NCBI GenBank assembly: GCA_050953505.1 | Contig: JBMNMU010000001.1 | Location: 2,575,876-2,639,875, forward strand | DNA: 64,000 nt | Direction: 5' to 3' | Source of the DNA: JBMNMU01 sp050953505 | GTDB taxonomy: Bacteria; Bacillota; Clostridia; Peptostreptococcales; Anaerovoracaceae | Shown: in pieces, positions 58,697 through 64,000 of the stretch | How positions within the stretch are numbered: position 1 is the stretch's first letter | How the letters are laid out: every line of letters begins with the position of its first letter | Position numbers and translations under genes: made by a program | Notes under the pieces: generated by a model | What the model was told of the DNA's origin: nothing | The model's database searches: none | Seen by the model: the letters and a program-made list of their open reading frames with translations, nothing else

Positions 58697-58906
58697 ATGA
58701 GTGAGTCCAGACCCAACAAGGCCGTCACCGATGAAGAGCTCATCGGAGTGCTTACGGCAATCAGCGTAGTGTCAAGACGTCTGGCGAGGAAGCTGATCCA
58801 GCTGAACCAGACAAGCCAATCTCAGGAAGGAGGAAAACGTGATGAGCAAAATGAGCGAAATGGAAGCGACCATCAGGGAGTTGCGGGATATTGCATCTTC
58901 TATTAA
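58697..58906 (+). CDS. small phage-type protein, 69 aa
   Basis: ATG 58697 follows AAAGGAGGAACCGCC. The N-terminal half is helical (TDEELIGVLTAISVVSRRLA) with a basic stretch; the C-terminal half overlaps the next gene by 65 bp in another frame and ends GVAGYCIFY. Small proteins in this position with a VSRRLARKL motif are common in phage-type modules of Clostridia, without a known role. Confidence 0.6.
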   Translation: MSESRPNKAVTDEELIGVLTAISVVSRRLARKLIQLNQTSQSQEGGKRDEQNERNGSDHQGVAGYCIFY

Positions 58907-59150
58907 CGACATCGCCAACTGGCTGACCGGCGCATTCAGCGGCAGCGAGGAAGTGGCCCCTGCTCCAGAACCGGAAAAGGCACTCACCCTCGAAGAGGTC
59001 AGAGCGATTCTGGCAGAAAAGTCCCGTGATGGCTTCACCGCTCAGATCCGTGACCTTCTCCTGAAGTACGGCGCCAAGAAGCTCTCTGAGGTTGACCCGG
59101 CAAGCTACAAGGCTCTGGTAGCGGATGCGGAGGTGCTCGGAAATGCCTAA
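58842..59150 (+). CDS. phage-type hypothetical protein, 102 aa (rrp5-like by annotation custom)
   Basis: ATG 58842 follows GGAAGGAGGAAAAC. The product has an N-terminal helix (EMEATIRELRDIASSINDIA), a short Pro/Glu-rich linker (APAPEPEKA) and a C-terminal helical domain (TLEEVRAILAEKSRDGFTAQ ... LLKYGAKKLSEVDP). The latter resembles small HeH/SAP-like or Rho N-like nucleic-acid-binding folds. Relatives in phage and integrative elements are often labelled rRNA biogenesis protein rrp5 without evidence. The stop overlaps the start of the DUF2800 gene, so they are translationally coupled. Confidence 0.7.
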   Translation: MSKMSEMEATIRELRDIASSINDIANWLTGAFSGSEEVAPAPEPEKALTLEEVRAILAEKSRDGFTAQIRDLLLKYGAKKLSEVDPASYKALVADAEVLGNA

Positions 59151-60267
59151 CCACGCACTTCTCTCTGCATCGTCTTCGCACAGGTGGCTCAACTGCCCAC
59201 CTTCGGCAAGGCTCTGTGAAGACTACGACGACAAAGGCAGCGATTTCGCAGCCGAAGGTACCGACGCCCACGCTCTCTGTGAGTTCAAGCTCCGGACGGC
59301 TCTCGGTATGGAAGCAAAGGACCCGACCGAAGACCTTACTTGGTACAACTCCGAAATGGAGGAATGTGCCAACGGGTATGTGTCCTTCGTAATGGAGCTG
59401 GTCGAGGAGGCCAAGAAGACCTGCCCGGACCCTGTGGTCCTGATCGAACAGCGGCTCGACTACTCCAAGTACGTCGAGGAGGGCTTCGGCACCGGCGACT
59501 GCGTCATCATTGCAGACGGGACGCTGCACATCGTGGACTACAAGCACGGCAGAGGCGTTCTGGTCGAAGCCGACGACAGCCCGCAGATGAAGCTGTACGC
59601 CCTCGGTGCGCTGGAGCTGTTCGACTGCATCTACGACATCGACACCGTCAGCATGACCATCTACCAGCCCCGACGCTCTAACGTCAGCACCTTCACCATT
59701 CCAAAGGACGAACTCTACGAGTGGGCCGATCAGGTTCTGGCCCCGACTGCAGAGCTTGCCTTTAACGGAGAGGGTGAATACCACTGCGGCGAATGGTGCC
59801 AGTTCTGCAAGGCCAAAGCTGACTGCCGTGAAAGAGCCAACGCCAACATGGAGCTTGCCAAGTTCGAGTTCAGGCAGCCGCCTCTGCTGACAGATGAAGA
59901 GGTCGAAGAAATCCTCGGTCGCATCGACGATCTGATCGCTTGGGCCTCCGACATCAAGGACTATGCGCTTCAGGCAGCCATCAGCGGTAAACAGTGGTCC
60001 GGCTACAAGCTGGTCGAGGGCCGCTCCAACCGCAAGTACACAGACGAGAATGCCGTCATCGCAGCCGTAACAGCTGCCGGGTACGACCCTTACGAACACA
60101 AGATTCTCGGCGTCACCGCCATGACCTCACTTCTCGGAAAGAAACAGTTCAACGACATCCTTGGAGGCCTGATCACCAAGCCTCAAGGAAAACCCACGCT
60201 GGTGCCGGACAGCGATAAGAGACCGGCAATGACAACCATTATCGATGATTTCAAGGAGGACAACTAA
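59143..60267 (+). CDS. DUF2800 protein, Cas4/RecB-like nuclease of a phage replication module
   Basis: A 374-aa protein starting at ATG 59143 behind GGAGGTGCTCGG and overlapping the previous stop. A PD-(D/E)XK-type core is visible: an early LSASSSHRWLNCPPSARL, GTGDCVIIADGTLHIVDYKH with the acidic and Lys active-site residues, and Gln in SPQMKLYALG. The later cysteines CGEWCQFCKAKADC fit an iron-sulfur cluster as in Cas4/AddB nucleases. DUF2800 genes regularly sit beside DUF2815 and a family A polymerase in phages, where a role in recombination or end processing is inferred. Confidence 0.85.
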   Translation: MPNHALLSASSSHRWLNCPPSARLCEDYDDKGSDFAAEGTDAHALCEFKLRTALGMEAKDPTEDLTWYNSEMEECANGYVSFVMELVEEAKKTCPDPVVLIEQRLDYSKYVEEGFGTGDCVIIADGTLHIVDYKHGRGVLVEADDSPQMKLYALGALELFDCIYDIDTVSMTIYQPRRSNVSTFTIPKDELYEWADQVLAPTAELAFNGEGEYHCGEWCQFCKAKADCRERANANMELAKFEFRQPPLLTDEEVEEILGRIDDLIAWASDIKDYALQAAISGKQWSGYKLVEGRSNRKYTDENAVIAAVTAAGYDPYEHKILGVTAMTSLLGKKQFNDILGGLITKPQGKPTLVPDSDKRPAMTTIIDDFKEDN

Positions 60268-60268
60268 T

Positions 60269-60841
60269 ATGTCAAATTCTACTAAACTCGCAAACCCCAT
60301 GAAGGTTATCACCGGCAAGGACACCCGCTGGTCCTACGCCAATGTCTGGGAGGCCAAGTCCATCAATGGCGGCACCCCGAAGTTCAGCGTCAGCCTCATC
60401 ATTCCGAAGACTGACACCGTGACCGTTCAGAAGATCAAGGCGGCAATTCAGGCGGCCTACGAGGAAGGTCAGGCCAAGCTCAAGGGCAACGGTCGTACCG
60501 TACCGCCTCTCACCGCTATCAAAACGCCTCTTCGTGACGGCGACACCGAGCGTCCGGATGATCCGGCTTACGCTGGCAGCTACTTCATCAACGCCAACTC
60601 CGCTACGGCTCCCGGCATCGTGGACGCTGACTGCAATCCGATCCTGACCCGCTCCGAGGTTTACTCCGGCGTGTATGGTCGTGCCAGCATCAACTTCTAC
60701 GCTTTCAACTCCAATGGCAACAAGGGCATCGCCTGTGGGCTCAACAACCTGCAGAAGATCCGTGACGGCGAACCCCTCGGCGGCAAGTCCAGCGCAGCGT
60801 CTGACTTCTCCACCGATGCGGATGAAGATTTCCTGTCTTAA
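60269..60841 (+). CDS. DUF2815 protein, putative phage single-stranded DNA-binding protein
   Basis: A 190-aa protein starting at ATG 60269 directly behind AAGGAGGACAAC. The sequence (TGKDTRWSYANVWEAKSING, then FSVSLIIPKTD, and PGIVDADCNPILTRSEVYSG with FYAFNSNGNKGIACGLNN) is characteristic of DUF2815, which shows a distant gp2.5-like OB-fold. The acidic end DADEDFLS fits the C-terminal tails of single-stranded DNA-binding proteins that recruit partners. It sits between the nuclease and polymerase genes. Confidence 0.85.
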   Translation: MSNSTKLANPMKVITGKDTRWSYANVWEAKSINGGTPKFSVSLIIPKTDTVTVQKIKAAIQAAYEEGQAKLKGNGRTVPPLTAIKTPLRDGDTERPDDPAYAGSYFINANSATAPGIVDADCNPILTRSEVYSGVYGRASINFYAFNSNGNKGIACGLNNLQKIRDGEPLGGKSSAASDFSTDADEDFLS

Positions 60842-60854
60842 GGAGGTACGCACC

Positions 60855-61073
60855 ATGAACGCTACTACGATTCTTTGCATCCTGCTTCTGTCCCTCTATC
60901 TGGTTCTGGCCGTGTTCTGGATCGTCAGGTCCATCATCGACACCATCGACGACCGCAAGCGTGATAAACGCAATGCGGCATGGGAAGCCGAGCGTCAGCA
61001 GCTTGAGAAAGACCGTGCTATTCGTGAGGTCGAGTACCACGAAGCCCGAATGAAGGAGCTCGACAGGAAGTAA
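60855..61073 (+). CDS. small membrane protein, 72 aa
   Basis: ATG 60855 lies behind AAGGAGGTACGC. One N-terminal transmembrane helix (TTILCILLLSLYLVLAVFWI) is followed by a highly charged helix (DDRKRDKRNAAWEAERQQLE ... KELDRK) likely to form a coiled coil in the cytoplasm. It lies between the DUF2815 and polymerase genes of the module. Function unknown. Confidence 0.7.
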   Translation: MNATTILCILLLSLYLVLAVFWIVRSIIDTIDDRKRDKRNAAWEAERQQLEKDRAIREVEYHEARMKELDRK

Positions 61074-61139
61074 TCTCCGGCCTGCGGGTGGTGGGAGCAA
61101 TCCTGCCACCCTGTCAGGTTTGGGAAAGGACCGGTGTGT

Positions 61140-63122
61140 ATGAAAACACTCAGTATTGATATTGAAACCTACAGCAGCGTGGACCTTGCTAAGTGCGGCG
61201 TCTACAAATACACCGAGGCGACAGATTTCGACATTCTTCTCTTCGGGTATTCCACGGACGGCGGCCCTGTGCAGGTGGTCGATCTGGCCTGTGGCGAGAA
61301 GATCCCGCCGGAGGTCATCGCTGCATTGACAAACGACGATGTAACGAAGTGGGCCTTCAACGCTCAGTTCGAGAGAATATGCCTTTCCCGCTGGCTCCGG
61401 TATCATGGCGGTTTTGATAACGCCTACTACAGCATCCCGGAAGACACCGTGGGCAACTACCTCGATCCGGCCTCATGGAAATGTACCATGATCTGGTCCG
61501 CCTATATGGGCTTGCCACTGTCGCTGGAAGGTGTCGGTACCGTTCTGGGCCTCGGAAAGCAGAAATTGACCGAAGGCAAAGAGCTCATCAAGTATTTCTG
61601 CCAGCCCTGTGCGCCGACAAAGGCCAATGGTGGTCGAACCCGCAACCTGCCGGAAAACGCTCCGGACAAGTGGGCTGCCTTCAAACGGTACAACATCCGT
61701 GATGTCGAGGTCGAAATGTCCATTCAAGAAAAGCTCGCCAAGTTTCCGGTGCCGGAAATGGTCTGGGAGCAGTATCACCTCGATCAGGAAATCAACGACA
61801 GAGGCGTCGCCCTTGATATGGAGCTGGTGCATCAAGCCATTGCTATGGACACCCGCTCCCGTGCGGATCTCACTGCTGCCATGAAGAAGCTGACCGCTTT
61901 GGACAATCCCAACTCCGTGCAGCAGATGAAACAGTGGCTTTCGGACAACGGTCTGGAGGTGGATTCTCTCGGCAAGAAGGAAGTCGCTGAAATGCTCAAG
62001 ACCGCTCCGGCAGAGCTGCAGAAGGTTCTCCTTCTCCGGCAGCAGCTGGCCAAATCGTCCGTCAAGAAGTATCAGGCGATGGAAAAGGCAGTCTGCGCCG
62101 ATGGTCGTGCTCGTGGAATGTTTCAGTTCTACGGTGCCAACAGGACCGGTCGTTGGGCTGGACGCATTATACAGATGCAGAACCTGCCCCAGAACCATCT
62201 TCCGGATCTGGCAGAGGCTCGTGGGCTTGTCCGCTGCGGCGACTTTGAAGGCGTGGAACTTCTCTACGAAGATGTGCCGGATACGCTCTCCCAACTGATC
62301 CGCACCGCCTTTGTGCCGAAGCCGGGATACAAGTTCATCGTCTCCGACTTCTCGGCAATCGAGGCCAGAGTACTGGCGTGGTTTGCCGGTGAAATCTGGC
62401 GTCAGGAGGTCTTTGAAAAAGGCGGCGACATCTACTGCGCTTCCGCATCGCAGATGTTCAAGGTCCCTGTTGAAAAGCACGGCGTGAACGGCCACCTGCG
62501 GCAAAAAGGCAAAATCGCTGAACTCGCCCTCGGCTATGGCGGCTCTATCGGAGCTCTCAAAGCGATGGGAGCCTTGGAGATGGGCCTTTCGGAAGACGAG
62601 CTTCAGCCGCTGGTCACTGCTTGGCGCAACTCGAACCAGAATATTGTGAGGTTCTGGTGGGATATCGACCGAGCAGCTATGAATGCCGTGAAGTATCACA
62701 TGGACGGCGAGGTCTGTGGCATCAAGTTCTGCTACCAGAGCGGGATGCTCTTCATTACGCTCCCGTCCGGCAGACGCCTCTCGTATGTGAAGCCCAAGCT
62801 CGGTACAAATCAGTTCGGCAGCGAGTGTATCACTTACGAGGGCATCGGCGGCACAAAGAAATGGGAGCGGCTGGAGACCTACGGCCCGAAGCTCGTGGAG
62901 AACATCGTCCAAGCCACCTCCCGTGACATTCTCTGCTACGCCATGCGGACCTTGTCGCACTGCTTCATTACCATGCACATTCACGACGAGCTGGTCATCG
63001 AAGCCAGCCCCGGCGTCGACCTGAAGGTCCTCTGTGAACAGATGGGCCGGACCCCACCGTGGGCAAACGGGCTCAAGCTCCGTGCTGATGGCTACGAGAC
63101 CATGTTTTATAAAAAAGACTGA
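61140..63122 (+). CDS. phage-type family A DNA polymerase
   Basis: A 660-aa DNA polymerase with a 3'-5' exonuclease domain (SIDIETYS with the DxE pair at residues 6-8, AFNAQFER). The polymerase domain has motif A SDFSAIEARVLAWFAG (about residue 402), motif B KGKIAELALGYGGSIGALKA (about 455) and motif C HIHDELVIEA (about 614). The 5'-3' exonuclease domain of cellular Pol I is absent, as usual in phage enzymes. The start ATG 61140 is 10 nt from GGAAAGGA; GTG 61134 is possible. It is the replicative enzyme of the module, with the SSB-like and primase-like neighbours. Confidence 0.93.
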   Translation: MKTLSIDIETYSSVDLAKCGVYKYTEATDFDILLFGYSTDGGPVQVVDLACGEKIPPEVIAALTNDDVTKWAFNAQFERICLSRWLRYHGGFDNAYYSIPEDTVGNYLDPASWKCTMIWSAYMGLPLSLEGVGTVLGLGKQKLTEGKELIKYFCQPCAPTKANGGRTRNLPENAPDKWAAFKRYNIRDVEVEMSIQEKLAKFPVPEMVWEQYHLDQEINDRGVALDMELVHQAIAMDTRSRADLTAAMKKLTALDNPNSVQQMKQWLSDNGLEVDSLGKKEVAEMLKTAPAELQKVLLLRQQLAKSSVKKYQAMEKAVCADGRARGMFQFYGANRTGRWAGRIIQMQNLPQNHLPDLAEARGLVRCGDFEGVELLYEDVPDTLSQLIRTAFVPKPGYKFIVSDFSAIEARVLAWFAGEIWRQEVFEKGGDIYCASASQMFKVPVEKHGVNGHLRQKGKIAELALGYGGSIGALKAMGALEMGLSEDELQPLVTAWRNSNQNIVRFWWDIDRAAMNAVKYHMDGEVCGIKFCYQSGMLFITLPSGRRLSYVKPKLGTNQFGSECITYEGIGGTKKWERLETYGPKLVENIVQATSRDILCYAMRTLSHCFITMHIHDELVIEASPGVDLKVLCEQMGRTPPWANGLKLRADGYETMFYKKD

Positions 63123-63148
63123 TTCTGATTCGTTCAAATACCACTAAA

Positions 63149-63168
63149 CCCTCCAGTGGGTAGTGAGA
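63149..63168 (+). promoter_or_regulatory. CCCTCCAGTGGGTA motif, copy 2
   Basis: Matches copy 1 at 58636 in its first 14 bases, then TGAG and AC with single differences. It lies 24 bp before the next start codon. Confidence 0.45.
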
Positions 63169-63191
63169 ACTTTAGATTGGAGGTGCCTATC

Positions 63192-63614
63192 ATGGCCGAA
63201 TACAAAAACGCAGAAGGCTATGCCGATCCCACAGCATTCGGAGCCTTCTGTGCTATTGAAAAAGAAGAAAAAGCTCTCCGGGCATTCAGGCCCATCGTGT
63301 ATATCTGCAGTCCGTATGCCGGAGATGTCGAAAGCAACACCGCTGCCGCCAGACGCTACAGCCGTTTTGCGGTAGAGGCCGGATACATTCCCATCGCACC
63401 GCACCTGCTGTTTCCGCAGTTCCTTGACGACAACAAGCCCAAGGAACGTGAGCTTGGTCTGTTTTTCGGGAATGCCATCCTGAGTAAATGTGCCGAGATG
63501 TGGGTCTTCGGTGACCGGATCTCCGAGGGCATGGAGGCCGAGATCAAGAGAGCAACTTGGAAGGGACATCGAATCCGCTACTTCAGCGAGACCTGCGAGG
63601 AGGTAATAAGATGA
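63192..63614 (+). CDS. DUF4406 protein (nucleoside deoxyribosyltransferase-like fold)
   Basis: A 140-aa protein starting at ATG 63192 behind TGGAGGTGCC. The pattern VYICSPYAGDVESNTAAARR, AGYIPIAPHLLFPQFLDD, and EMWVFGDRISEGMEAEIKRA is typical of DUF4406, related to nucleoside 2-deoxyribosyltransferases. Such phage proteins may modify nucleotide pools, but the catalytic activity is unproven. The stop overlaps the next start (ATGA), indicating coupling. Confidence 0.85.
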   Translation: MAEYKNAEGYADPTAFGAFCAIEKEEKALRAFRPIVYICSPYAGDVESNTAAARRYSRFAVEAGYIPIAPHLLFPQFLDDNKPKERELGLFFGNAILSKCAEMWVFGDRISEGMEAEIKRATWKGHRIRYFSETCEEVIR

Positions 63615-64000
63615 AATTCACTTTATACCGCTCCAACTGTCTGGAGGTGCCGGAAAACTGCACATACCCTCACAAAGTCGAGGTCACCGGGAAGGACAGC
63701 CTCATCGAAGCTGTAAAGCACGATTATGTTTGTGCTGAGTATCAGGGCAACTACCGCAGCAACGACAATTTCATCGGCTCCGACTGCTTGCCGGTCGATT
63801 GTGATAACGACCACAGCGACGATCCGGAAGAATGGGTCTATCCTTCAGACGTCGCTACAGCTTTCCCCGGTGTTGCCTTTGCGGTTCATTACAGCCGCAA
63901 TCACATGAAAGCCAAAGGCGGCAAAGCTGCAAGGCCGAAGTTCCACGTCTTCTTCGCCATTGACCGAGTTACCGAACCCGGCCAGTACAGCGAAATGAAA
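63611..64000 (+). CDS. primase-like protein, N-terminal part (runs off the right edge)
   Basis: 130 codons from ATG 63611, which overlaps the previous stop. The segment LPVDCDNDHSDDPEEW carries an acidic DxDxDH-like motif, and RPKFHVFFAIDRVTEPGQYS follows about 70 residues later. These resemble motifs of the archaeo-eukaryotic-type primase domain at the N-terminus of phage primase/VapE-like proteins, which usually follow the polymerase in such modules. The catalytic C-terminal helicase part lies outside the window. Confidence 0.65.
   Translation, partial: MKFTLYRSNCLEVPENCTYPHKVEVTGKDSLIEAVKHDYVCAEYQGNYRSNDNFIGSDCLPVDCDNDHSDDPEEWVYPSDVATAFPGVAFAVHYSRNHMKAKGGKAARPKFHVFFAIDRVTEPGQYSEMK

Noticed and set aside
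59035..60099. 354-codon minus-strand frame
   Set aside because: Antisense to the DUF2800 gene; the composition (Val/Gly/Leu-rich) is typical of a shadow.
61473..63137. 554-codon minus-strand frame
   Set aside because: It is fully antisense to the well-supported DNA polymerase gene; long shadows are expected in GC-richer DNA.

Overview
The window looks like the chromosome of a low-GC, Gram-positive, probably anaerobic and spore-forming member of the Clostridia. The evidence is S-layer homology (SLH) proteins, cohesin and dockerin modules, a Spo0E-type phosphatase, strong AAGGAGG-type ribosome binding sites, TTGACA/TATAAT promoters and an IS256-family element. Bases 1-57.7 kb are AT-rich. From about 57.8 kb to the end the DNA is visibly more GC-rich and carries a compact phage-type replication module, so a mobile element is present at the right edge. 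The species cannot be named from the sequence alone.

Layout. 1-4.8 kb: small genes, a tRNA-Ala(GGC), a lipoprotein glycosidase (NagZ family), an XRE regulator and a Spo0E-like protein. 4.9-9.5 kb: the sbcD-sbcC nuclease operon. 9.8-13.6 kb: glutaredoxin, polysaccharide deacetylase, a small protein and an acyl-CoA synthetase. 13.56-15.2 kb: non-coding DNA packed with palindromic and hairpin repeats. 15.4-21.5 kb: a stalk-domain secreted protein followed by a metal and oxidative-stress cluster (CadC-like repressor, HMA metallochaperone, P1B ATPase, Cu/Zn superoxide dismutase, cation diffusion facilitator). 21.75-23.15 kb: a complete IS256-family insertion with its 8-bp target duplication. 23.4-27.4 kb: a cellulosome-like trio (dockerin protein, cohesin/dockerin scaffoldin, cohesin-like/SLH anchor). 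27.75 kb: an MpsC/DUF2294-like protein.

28.5-54.4 kb is the highlight. A 5,362-aa SLH surface protein contains 26 copies of a 411-bp repeat, apparently identical in sequence. It is followed immediately by an ORF-less group II intron and then by a 3,015-codon open frame with no start codon of its own. That frame holds InlB-type repeats, Ig-like domains and a C-terminal Hint domain. If the intron splices 8 nt upstream of its GTGCG boundary motif, the stop codon of the first ORF is removed and the two frames join exactly, giving a protein of about 8,377 aa. Without splicing the 5,362-aa form is made. The intron's predicted EBS1 loop pairs with the exon bases just upstream of that shifted site. 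A comparable arrangement is known from a surface-layer gene of Clostridium tetani.

54.6-57.7 kb holds a TcmP-like protein, an XRE regulator and an ImmA/IrrE metallopeptidase fused to a helix-turn-helix. 58.0-64.0 kb holds the phage-type module: a sigma-like factor, small proteins, a DUF2800 nuclease, a DUF2815 protein, a family A DNA polymerase, a DUF4406 protein and the start of a primase-like gene.
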